From NCBI GenBank assembly GCA_045615885.1, contig JAZLFR010000012.1, forward strand, positions 1 to 5,635: a stretch of DNA of 5,635 bases, given 5' to 3'. Of this stretch, positions 1 through 5,586 are shown piece by piece. The notes under the pieces are model-generated. The model was not told the DNA's origin and searched no databases. It saw only the letters and a program-made list of their open reading frames with translations. Numbering within the stretch: the stretch's first letter is position 1; each line of letters opens with the position of its first letter. The position numbers were made by a program, and so were the translations under genes. This stretch comes from UBA1765 sp045615885 (lineage in GTDB: Bacteria; Fibrobacterota; Fibrobacteria; Fibrobacterales; Fibrobacteraceae).

Positions 1-1990
1 CAAATGTCCAAACGATGCCGTAGGCAAATCTTAGCCCCTCAGGAGTGTATCCTGATTCTGGCATATAAATACTGTGGTTGAAGTTTTCGATACGGGTGTA
101 GAGTTCGAATTCCAGGATTTGCATTCTGGCTTCGAAATCCAGTGCCAGGTAATGTTCCATCTTCTCAAGTTCAGGCTTGCCGTTGTTGATGGTGCAGTCG
201 TAGCGGTCGCCGAACCATTGCCAGTCTACACGGACGCTTACACCAAGGCGGTCGAATACGAATCGGTTCTGCCAGTGGATGCTTCCCTTGTAGTAAAGGG
301 TGGGCGTGTCAATGAGCTTTACTTCTCTGCCAAGATTCTGACCGCGTTCCAGATAGAACTTCCAGTTGCCCAGGCGGAATCCAACTTGCATCATCCAATC
401 CAAGGAATTGACTTCGGAAATGTTCGTCCATTTGAAGGCTTCTTCGATGGATGCGGTGGAGTCGACTCCTTCCATTTTGACCCAGTTGGGCTTAATCAGG
501 TTCTCGACGTTCTCGAAACGGAATCCCAGGCTGTAGAACACGTCACGCTTTTGCCAATTCAAGTTCATGGCGGCGCGGTTGCGTTTTTCGAAGTCTAGAT
601 CCGCATTAGGAAAAGCAAGTCTTCCAGTTTCCTTAATCTTCAGCTGGCCCACATCCGGGAACTTGTTGTCGTGGCGCAAGGAGGCGTACAGATTGAAATT
701 GTTGGGGAGCAGCGTCATGACATCGGCGGAAAATGCCGGGGAGAATTCTACCACATCAAGCAGGGAGCTGTTGCGCTGCAAACCGCCCTGCGTGCGGAAA
801 AGCATTGTTCCGAATAAAGTATCGGAAACTTCGGCGTAGCCGATTTCGCGGTCCTGGAAGTATTTTCTTTTCGCAGTGCTGTCGCCGGCAGCCTCAGTAT
901 TCAGGAATTCGTAATTGAACTTTAGTGCCGGATTTAAAAGGGCATGATAGGTGATTCCGAAGCTGCCCAGGATAGATTCGTAGTTGATTCTACTCTTTGA
1001 ATCCAGGAAGGTGGAGTCGTATTTGGGAAGAGAGTCTTCCTTGACCGTGTGGTTGCCGTAGTTTACTTCTGCGCTGGTGACCAAGTTCTTGACGGGGTAG
1101 AATTCTACACCTGCGCCATAGGTGCTTGTCTTAACTTCTGTGGTGTAGTAGCCCTTCTGGAATCTGCGGACGGCAAGGTCCAGGGAATCTACGATTACCT
1201 TAGCGTTTGTCTCGTCGGCATTCTTCAGGCTAAGGAAATTCACTTTGGCGTAAGCCTTGCCGAAACCGAATCGCCAGGTCAGCACCGGCTGAATATGCAT
1301 GCTGTTCATGGCAATGTTTCTGCCGCTAAAAGGAATCTGGCTGGAGTCGCGGCCCAAGGCAAAGAACGGCGAGTGGGTCACGTTCTGGTAGCTGTAATCC
1401 TTGGAGTTCACATTGGAATGGCTGGACACGCCCAAGTCCAAGGTGACGGAGTCGGTAATCAGTCTGCGGAAATCGAGACGCAGGGCGTTGCTGCTGAATG
1501 CGGATCGTTCCCAGTTGATGTCTACCACGGGGGTGTCCACAGCTACACCCTTAGGCTCTTCAAATAAAATTCCGTTTTCGCCGTTCAGGGTCAGGGTAGT
1601 TCCGTCGTAACCAAGGCGGGTGGTGTAAAGTCCGGCCAGTTTGCTAGGGTAGCGTCGTGTTACGGAACCCACTCCCATGGCAAAGGGATCCAGTTCCGGA
1701 TTGCCGAGTACGGAAATGCCTAAAACCCATTCAGCTTTCTGTCCGGACATGTCGTAGGTACGTTCCATGACTTCGGTCAAGGGCATGGACCAGCGGCCGG
1801 CATCGGTTTCGCGGGGAGCGGGGTCGATGAACCTGGGAGACAGGTAGACGGAATCCTGGGCATGGGGCTGCTTGTACTTAGCGGGCTTGATAACTTCGGC
1901 GAAGGCGCTTGTTGCGAACAACAAGACAATCGTTGCAAAAACTGCCAATTGAATTTTGCGGATGCCGACGCTCATGACGGATTGAACCAT
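1..1990 (-). CDS. Outer-membrane beta-barrel protein, C-terminus cut by window edge
   Basis: I read 663 complete codons with no stop, so the gene runs off the left edge. The N-terminus is a classical signal peptide: basic R11-K12, hydrophobic residues 13-28, and an AFA cleavage site before E32. The mature part is a long run of alternating amphipathic beta-strands rich in Tyr, Trp and Phe, separated by polar loops, typical of an outer-membrane barrel. The last third resembles TonB-dependent receptor barrels (a TPTLYYKGSIHWQ stretch, then a final strand ending YGIVWTF), but I find no plug domain or TonB box. The aromatic ending suggests only a few residues are missing. The first ATG after the upstream PHP stop is at 1990 (6-nt gap); an in-frame ATG at 1975 would give a more compact signal peptide. 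Neither has a clear Shine-Dalgarno. It is the last gene seen in a three-gene operon. Substrate is unknown. Confidence 0.8.
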   Translation of the reverse strand, partial: MVQSVMSVGIRKIQLAVFATIVLLFATSAFAEVIKPAKYKQPHAQDSVYLSPRFIDPAPRETDAGRWSMPLTEVMERTYDMSGQKAEWVLGISVLGNPELDPFAMGVGSVTRRYPSKLAGLYTTRLGYDGTTLTLNGENGILFEEPKGVAVDTPVVDINWERSAFSSNALRLDFRRLITDSVTLDLGVSSHSNVNSKDYSYQNVTHSPFFALGRDSSQIPFSGRNIAMNSMHIQPVLTWRFGFGKAYAKVNFLSLKNADETNAKVIVDSLDLAVRRFQKGYYTTEVKTSTYGAGVEFYPVKNLVTSAEVNYGNHTVKEDSLPKYDSTFLDSKSRINYESILGSFGITYHALLNPALKFNYEFLNTEAAGDSTAKRKYFQDREIGYAEVSDTLFGTMLFRTQGGLQRNSSLLDVVEFSPAFSADVMTLLPNNFNLYASLRHDNKFPDVGQLKIKETGRLAFPNADLDFEKRNRAAMNLNWQKRDVFYSLGFRFENVENLIKPNWVKMEGVDSTASIEEAFKWTNISEVNSLDWMMQVGFRLGNWKFYLERGQNLGREVKLIDTPTLYYKGSIHWQNRFVFDRLGVSVRVDWQWFGDRYDCTINNGKPELEKMEHYLALDFEARMQILEFELYTRIENFNHSIYMPESGYTPEGLRFAYGIVWTF

Positions 1991-1996
1991 TGAGAA

Positions 1997-2869
1997 TTAG
2001 TACCATTCGGCACGGGACTTTTCGCGACGTTCACGCAAAGCCTGCACCACGGTGTAGGGCATCTTGGTGCAGTTGGGCGGGTAGGTGCCGCTCTCGGTGT
2101 GGAAGTCGGAACCGCCGGTTCCCACCAGACCGTAGTGCTGGGCCATTTCCTTGTACTTGCGACCCACGGCGCCCTTCTGGGACGGGGTGTAGATTTCCAT
2201 GCCCTGTACGCCCCATTCCACCATCTGCTCAATGAACTCGTCGCTGACGCCGGACTTGTAGGGGTGGGCTAGCACTGCAATTCCGCCTGCGTTTTCGATG
2301 AGGCGGATGGTCTGCTGGGGATTGAGGCCCTTCTTTTCGACGAAGGCCACGCACCCGTCACCCAGGTACTTGGTGAATGCCTCGGAGAAACTTCCGATAT
2401 ATTCCTCATCCACCAGTGACATGGCGATATGGGGGCGTCCGATGACCTTGCCCTTGCAGTAGCTCAGTACTTTTTCGAAGGTGATGTCGATACCCAGGGC
2501 GTTCAGTTTCTTGATAATCGCCTTGACGCGGGTAATACGCTGCTTAGCAAAATCCTGGAGCTCCATGTTCAGGGCCAGGTTAGTGGGGTCGCAGTAGTAA
2601 CCCAGGATGTGAATGTCCTTGCCCTGCCAGACAGACGAAATCTCGATACCGGGAATGATTTCCAGGTTCAATGCCTTGGCGGGTTCCACGGCCAGATTGT
2701 AGCTATCCAAGTTGTCGTGGTCCGTAATGGATATGCAACGGAGGCCCTTGCGCTTGCACAGGGTCAGCAGTTCCTCCACTTCCAGATTTCCATCGGAAAG
2801 CTTGGTATGCAGATGCAAATCTGCATAACCGCCGTTTTCGGTGATGATGGTGGAGAAACCTTTCTGCAT
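1997..2869 (-). CDS. PHP-domain phosphoesterase, TrpH/YciV (RNase AM-like) family
   Basis: This 290-residue protein carries the full set of PHP metal-binding motifs in order: DLHLHT (17-22) followed by SDG (25-27), TDHD (49-52), PGIEIS (73-78), HILGY (87-91), GRPHIA (144-149), AHP (201-203) and GSDFH (253-257). The set and the length fit the cytoplasmic TrpH/YciV branch, whose characterised members hydrolyse nucleoside 3',5'-bisphosphates or act as 5'-3' exonucleases on short RNA, using a multi-metal centre. Those activities are family knowledge; the substrate here is inferred. It is not a DNA polymerase C-terminal PHP or histidinol phosphatase by architecture. The ATG overlaps the upstream gene's TAA by one base (TAATG) and is preceded by GGAG (2877-2880) seven bases away, indicating coupled translation. 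The stop TAA (1997-1999) is in the same frame as the downstream barrel gene. Confidence 0.9.
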   Translation of the reverse strand: MQKGFSTIITENGGYADLHLHTKLSDGNLEVEELLTLCKRKGLRCISITDHDNLDSYNLAVEPAKALNLEIIPGIEISSVWQGKDIHILGYYCDPTNLALNMELQDFAKQRITRVKAIIKKLNALGIDITFEKVLSYCKGKVIGRPHIAMSLVDEEYIGSFSEAFTKYLGDGCVAFVEKKGLNPQQTIRLIENAGGIAVLAHPYKSGVSDEFIEQMVEWGVQGMEIYTPSQKGAVGRKYKEMAQHYGLVGTGGSDFHTESGTYPPNCTKMPYTVVQALRERREKSRAEWY

Positions 2870-3417
2870 TACTTGACTCCGTAGTATTGACTAAGGAGGG
2901 CCGCCTCGGAGGACTTGTCCGGGCGGAGGCTCAAGTTCAAGAAAGGATAGCAGGCTTCGGTGCAGAATCCGATTCTGCAAGGTGCACCGCTGACCTTGGC
3001 TAGGTAAAGCCTCGGCAGGAATGCGTCGCCAAGGTAGATGGTCACCTGGGGGGCGTAATCCTTGATTTTCTGTTCGATTTCCTGGAACACAGGCTCGTCA
3101 TAACGGCACTCCAAGTCGCTAAAGTAGATAGCCTTGGCGCGCTTGGCACTTACGAGGGACTGGAGGGATTCATGGGCCAGGAGCAGGCATCCGTTGAAGA
3201 ATGCGTCGGGCATGGCGTGCAAAAATCTTGAGGTGTGCTCCATGTCGCGGGGGAGGATCACCAATGTCTTGGGATTTCCTTTCAACGCATCGGGAAAACT
3301 GAATGCCCCGGATTCGCCACCGGCTTTTTCCGCAAACCACTTGAACAACGATTCTTCTTTGCTGAATCGCTTAAAAAAGTATTTAAAACGGTCTGTAAAA
3401 TACAGTGAAGGCTTCAC
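2869..3417 (-). CDS. Small protein resembling the N-terminal half of a GT9 glycosyltransferase
   Basis: The 182-residue protein has an alternating alpha/beta pattern: a strand-like TLVILPRDMEHT (51-62), then LLLAHES (78-84), AIYFSDLE (96-103), and VTIYLGD (125-131) leading to a segment reading AKVSGAPCRIGF (140-151). That last segment resembles the gap-RiGf signature in the N-terminal domain of heptosyltransferase-type (GT9) enzymes, but the nucleotide-sugar-binding C-terminal domain is absent, so catalysis of glycosyl transfer is doubtful. There is no signal peptide or membrane helix, so it should be cytoplasmic. The start is a GTG: an in-frame TAG lies at 3430-3432, no other usual start codon lies between, and an AGGA (3424-3427) sits six bases upstream. 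It is the first gene of the minus-strand operon and is translationally coupled to the PHP gene. It is almost certainly a real gene; its function is not recognised with confidence. Confidence 0.75.
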   Translation of the reverse strand: MKPSLYFTDRFKYFFKRFSKEESLFKWFAEKAGGESGAFSFPDALKGNPKTLVILPRDMEHTSRFLHAMPDAFFNGCLLLAHESLQSLVSAKRAKAIYFSDLECRYDEPVFQEIEQKIKDYAPQVTIYLGDAFLPRLYLAKVSGAPCRIGFCTEACYPFLNLSLRPDKSSEAALLSQYYGVK

Positions 3418-3462
3418 GGGCGTTCCTATCTAATATCGGGGTAAATATATTAAATTTGAGTT
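3418..3462. promoter_or_regulatory. Divergent promoter region between the operon and rnhA
   Basis: This 45-bp AT-rich gap must hold start signals for both divergent units. On the plus strand TAAATTTG (3451-3458) matches the Bacteroidetes-type -7 box TAnnTTTG, and TATATT (3446-3451) could be a sigma-70-like -10. No good upstream partner (-33 TTTG or -35 TTGACA) is visible for either. A self-complementary AATATATT (3444-3451) could serve as a -10 on both strands. The assignment is inference from position and composition. Confidence 0.4.
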
Positions 3463-4062
3463 ATGGCAAAACAAAAGTTTTACGCGATAAAGACCCCAAC
3501 CGAAAGCAAAATCGTAACCACATGGGATGAATGTGAAAAACTGACCCATGGCGTTAAGGGTGTACTGTTCAAATCCTTTGGATCCAAGGCAGAAGCAGAG
3601 GCCTGGATCTCTGGGATGGTCGCTCCCGCCCCAGGTGGAATCCGCGTGTTTGTGGATGGTTCATTTACTCCGGGGTATCCTTATTCTGGCTGGGCTTTTG
3701 TTGTGACGGAAAACGACGAAGAAATCGCCCGTGGAAACGGCCTGACCGCCTTCGAGGCCGAAAGCCGAAATATCGATGGCGAAGTGATGGCCAGCTACCA
3801 GGCCATGCGCTGGCTGGATGCCCACGACAAGAATGGCGTAATTTGCCACGACTACGAGGGCATTGCCCGCTGGGCCAAGGGTGAATGGCAGGCCAAGAGC
3901 CATGTGGCCAAGCAGTATGTTGCCGCTTGCCAGCCTTACCTGCACCGCGTCAAGTTCGAGAAGGTTGCCGCCCACACCGGTGTCAAGTGGAACGAACTTG
4001 TGGACCAGCTGGCAAAAGATGCCATTGCCGCCGGAAAAAAATCCAAGGCCTCTCCGGATTGA
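3463..4062 (+). CDS. rnhA: Ribonuclease HI with N-terminal hybrid-binding domain
   Basis: This 199-residue protein cuts the RNA strand of RNA:DNA hybrids in the cytoplasm, for example primers and R-loops. Residues 5-50 form the small hybrid-binding (caulimovirus viroplasmin-like) domain, with KFYAIKTP near the start, W21 and a GVLFKSF strand. A short Ala/Pro/Gly linker (53-59) leads to the RNase H fold. The catalytic acidic set is visible: D65 in FVDGSF, E107 in NIDGEV, D130 in CHDYEG and D181 in NELVDQLAKDA. H171 (AAHTG) is the flexible-loop histidine. The short Lys/Ser tail carries no domain. The start is fixed because an in-frame TGA (3457-3459) lies two codons upstream. There is no Shine-Dalgarno, unlike the neighbouring genes, and a promoter-like box ends four bases before the ATG. 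It stands alone on the plus strand, divergent from the operon. Confidence 0.95.
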   Translation: MAKQKFYAIKTPTESKIVTTWDECEKLTHGVKGVLFKSFGSKAEAEAWISGMVAPAPGGIRVFVDGSFTPGYPYSGWAFVVTENDEEIARGNGLTAFEAESRNIDGEVMASYQAMRWLDAHDKNGVICHDYEGIARWAKGEWQAKSHVAKQYVAACQPYLHRVKFEKVAAHTGVKWNELVDQLAKDAIAAGKKSKASPD

Positions 4063-4125
4063 TTTGACATCCCGGGCGCTTCCTTTGTCATCCCGGGCTC
4101 ATCCTTTGTCATCCCGGGCTTGACC
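4063..4125. repeat. Three 21-bp tandem units with CCCGGG cores
   Basis: Units at 4063-4083, 4084-4104 and 4105-4125 each begin TTTG(A/T)CATCCCGGGC and differ mainly in their last six bases. The array starts at the first base after the RNase H stop codon. Each unit centres on the self-complementary hexamer CCCGGG. The pattern resembles the short GTCATCCCGGG...CCCGGGAT palindromic elements scattered between genes in many bacteria. It is non-coding. Confidence 0.8.
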
Positions 4126-4131
4126 CGGGAT
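4111..4131. terminator. GC-rich perfect hairpin downstream of rnhA, possible terminator or REP-like element
   Basis: ATCCCGGG (4111-4118) pairs perfectly with CCCGGGAT (4124-4131) across the five-base loop CTTGA. The eight-pair, GC-rich stem lies about 50 bases after the rnhA stop. No uridine run follows (CTCCTTTAAT), so it is a weak match to an intrinsic terminator and may instead be a dispersed palindromic repeat or a 3'-end-stabilising structure. The CCCGGGAT arm could also pair with either of the two upstream ATCCCGGG copies. Confidence 0.5.
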
Positions 4132-4135
4132 CTCC

Positions 4136-4264
4136 TTTAATCGCATTCGCTAACGATTACCGCATCTAATTTATGTGTTAAAATTTGGTTTTGAAGGCTA
4201 TCGCCTTGGCAATTAAACGACGTTCTCCATTCCAATATAATCGGTTTTCCAAAAAATTGAATAA
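4136..4264. other. AT-rich intergenic stretch between the repeats and the insertion sequence
   Basis: About 130 bp without a convincing gene. It contains two small inverted repeats: TAATCG (4138-4143) with CGATTA (4154-4159) across ten bases, and AAGGC (4194-4198) with GCCTT (4203-4207) across TATC. Both stems are short, lack following T-runs and may be chance. The minus strand has a short reading frame, listed separately as a possible gene remnant. Confidence 0.5.
4178..4264 (-). pseudogene. Possible 3' remnant of a gene cut by the insertion sequence
   Basis: Read leftwards from the IS junction, this frame gives 28 codons and then TAA (4178-4180). It includes a protein-like stretch, RLYWNGERRLIAKAIAF. 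If real, it would be the C-terminus of a gene whose 5' part lies beyond the IS, outside the window. A second minus-strand frame is also open for about 40 codons here and the DNA is AT-rich, so chance is a serious alternative. I do not recognise a family. Confidence 0.2.
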
Positions 4265-4315
4265 TGGACTATGGCGTGATCTAATAAGAGGGTAAATCAT
4301 GCTGTCATATTCATT
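4265..4315 (+). repeat. Left terminal inverted repeat of the IS
   Basis: Compared with the reverse complement of the right end, three blocks match in order: TGGACT (4265-4270), TAATAAGAGGG (4282-4292, against TAATAGAGGG) and CATATTCATT (4306-4315). They are separated by diverged spacers that differ in length by one to three bases. The outer block is probably the cleavage end and the inner blocks transposase-binding sites, by analogy with the family. Confidence 0.8.
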
Positions 4316-4343
4316 GTTAAATTCTCAACCAGAGGAAAAAACA

Positions 4344-4673
4344 ATGTCTAGAGTCCATTACAATGAAGAAATGAAGTTGCAGACCGTAAAACTCGTCCTG
4401 AAAGGTGAAAAGTCTGCGACGAAACTTGCGAAGGAAATCGGCGTCACGGCCAATACCGTATGCAGATGGGTCCAGGATTACAGAAAGAAGAATAATCTGC
4501 CTTCATACGAAGAAGAACGCCGACTCAAGAAAGTCTCCATTGAAGAACTTGCGACAAAGAACCGTGAACTGGAACGGAAACTAAAACAAAGAGAAAAGGA
4601 ACTTGCCGAGGAACGGGAAACCGTAGAAATCCTAAAAAAATCCCTGCACATCTTTATGCGACCACACGACTGA
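4344..4673 (+). CDS. IS3-family transposase OrfA (HTH DNA-binding subunit)
   Basis: The 109-residue protein binds the IS ends and is joined to OrfB by frameshifting. Residues 6-49 form the IS3/IS911-type helix-turn-helix, with a recognition helix around TANTVCRWVQDY (35-46). From about 56 to 103 it is highly charged with leucines at heptad-like spacing (L69, L76, L80, L87, V94, L101), a coiled coil or leucine zipper for multimerisation. I chose the ATG at 4344 because AGAGGA (4331-4336) lies seven bases upstream and the family normally starts there. An in-frame ATG at 4299 would add 15 residues encoded within the terminal repeat and has no ribosome site. The Lys98-Lys99 codons are the slippery AAA AAA. 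Alone, OrfA usually represses or modulates transposition. Confidence 0.92.
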   Translation: MSRVHYNEEMKLQTVKLVLKGEKSATKLAKEIGVTANTVCRWVQDYRKKNNLPSYEEERRLKKVSIEELATKNRELERKLKQREKELAEERETVEILKKSLHIFMRPHD

Positions 4674-4727
4674 AATGCGAGGCTGTCTACAAGTTACGTC
4701 AGGAGCATTCGGTGAAGAAGATGTGCA
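4634..4727 (+). promoter_or_regulatory. Programmed -1 frameshift signal: A_AAA_AAA plus downstream long-range stem
   Basis: Seven A's at 4634-4640 fall in the orfA frame as CTA AAA AAA, the canonical slippery heptamer. Slipping back one base continues through ATC CCT GCA into orfB, giving a 398-residue OrfAB transposase (99 codons of orfA, then 299 from 4640). The orfB frame is open from 4568, after a TGA at 4565-4567, so the site lies within the overlap. Downstream, TGCACATCTT (4645-4654) is perfectly complementary to AAGATGTGCA (4718-4727), a ten-pair stem starting four bases after the heptamer. Within its 63-base loop AATGC (4674-4678) can pair with GCATT (4705-4709), giving a possible branched structure. 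The structure is inferred from complementarity, not folded. Confidence 0.85.
4701..4705 (+). promoter_or_regulatory. Shine-Dalgarno AGGAG for internal start of OrfB
   Basis: AGGAG lies six bases before GTG at 4712, an optimal spacing. It sits inside the loop of the predicted frameshift stem, next to or partly within the inner AATGC/GCATT pairing, so its availability could depend on RNA folding or on ribosomes passing orfA's stop at 4671-4673. Confidence 0.5.
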
Positions 4728-5539
4728 AAGCGCTAGGAATACCCCAGTGTTCCTATTACCAGTGGTCAAAGCAGGAAACCAAGAGAAATCAACGGAGGCA
4801 ACGGGAAGCCGACCTTGTACAAACTGTACGCGACGTGTTCGAGGAACACCATCGAGTCTATGGTTGTACGAAACTTCTAAAGGTCTTGAATGAAAGAGTC
4901 GTTCAAATCAATGAGTACAAACTCCGGCGCATAATGCGAGAAAACGGCCTATACTCTGTTGCCATCAAGAAGTTTAAGCCTTACAAACCGGGCAAGAGCG
5001 ACGGGATGTTTGCGGAAAATCGTTTGCAACGTAATTTTGCGCCTTTCGGTCTTAACCAGTTTTGGTGTGGCGATATCACGTATATCCGCACGAATCTCGG
5101 GTGGGTATATCTGGCCGTGGTTCTGGACCTGTTTAACAGGGAGGTTATCGGCTATTCCATCAGCAAGAACATTGACACGGAGCTTGTGAAAAATGCTCTC
5201 GGAAATGCCGTGGCGAACCGCGGCACGCATGAGAACCTAGTTTTCCATTCGGATCGAGGCTCGCAGTACAGTAGCCGAGGATATCGCAACATGCTTGATA
5301 GTCTTGGCATAGTGCCGTCCATGAGTGCTCCGGGCTGTCCGTACGATAATGCGGCGATGGAAAGTTTTTTTGCGAGCTTGAAGAAGGAACAAGTCCACCA
5401 TAGATCCTATGCCGATATTGATGAGGTCAGGGAGGACCTGTTCAAGTACATCGAACTGTTCTACAATCGCAAACGCCTGCACAGCAGTCTGGGCTATTTG
5501 ACTCCAGTAGCTTACCGATTGCAGAAACTTATTGCATAA
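4712..5539 (+). CDS. IS3-family transposase OrfB (DDE integrase catalytic domain)
   Basis: The 275 residues from the GTG carry an N-terminal segment VKKMCKALGIPQCSYYQW typical of OrfB, an HTH_21-like region with HHRVYGCTKLLKVLN (46-60), and then the retroviral-integrase-type core. The catalytic triad is intact: D121 (WCGDITYI), D181 (HSDRGSQYS) and E217 (NAAMESFFASLKKE), with exactly 35 residues between the second D and the E, as expected. The C-terminus has FYNRKRLHSSLGYLTPVAY, also diagnostic. It cuts and joins the IS ends. The frame is open upstream to 4568 with no ATG before 4721, so the main active product should be the OrfAB fusion made by slippage at 4634-4640. A free OrfB from the GTG with its AGGAG is the alternative product. 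The frame is undamaged, so the copy is probably functional. Confidence 0.95.
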   Translation: MKKMCKALGIPQCSYYQWSKQETKRNQRRQREADLVQTVRDVFEEHHRVYGCTKLLKVLNERVVQINEYKLRRIMRENGLYSVAIKKFKPYKPGKSDGMFAENRLQRNFAPFGLNQFWCGDITYIRTNLGWVYLAVVLDLFNREVIGYSISKNIDTELVKNALGNAVANRGTHENLVFHSDRGSQYSSRGYRNMLDSLGIVPSMSAPGCPYDNAAMESFFASLKKEQVHHRSYADIDEVREDLFKYIELFYNRKRLHSSLGYLTPVAYRLQKLIA

Positions 5540-5586
5540 ACTTCAACAATCGATACGAAAAGAGAGTATATTTAAACCATCAAATT

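Noticed and set aside
74..1567. Long plus-strand reading frames opposite the outer-membrane protein gene
   Set aside because: They mirror the minus-strand barrel gene, whose frame is open across the whole region with a signal peptide and barrel pattern. The plus-strand translations show no motifs and have no ribosome sites.
1975..2869. A single fused PHP-barrel protein, because both genes lie in the same frame
   Set aside because: A TAA at 1997-1999 separates them, and the barrel has its own signal peptide directly after. The shared frame looks coincidental.
2429..2884. A 151-codon plus-strand frame opposite the PHP gene
   Set aside because: It is a shadow of the PHP coding strand, which carries every expected catalytic motif; the antisense product resembles nothing.
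3661..3975. A minus-strand frame of about 100 codons inside rnhA
   Set aside because: It lies wholly within the RNase H coding sequence with its complete active site; no supporting start signal or motif is present.
4063..4131. A small CRISPR-like array
   Set aside because: The units are contiguous 21-bp tandem copies without spacers, and no cas gene is nearby.
4194..4207. Hairpin AAGGC/GCCTT as an intrinsic terminator
   Set aside because: The stem is only five pairs and no T-run follows on either strand; it also lies inside the possible gene remnant.
4299..4343. Earlier ATG start for OrfA at 4299
   Set aside because: It would translate part of the IS terminal repeat and has no Shine-Dalgarno. 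The ATG at 4344 has AGAGGA at good spacing and matches the usual family start.
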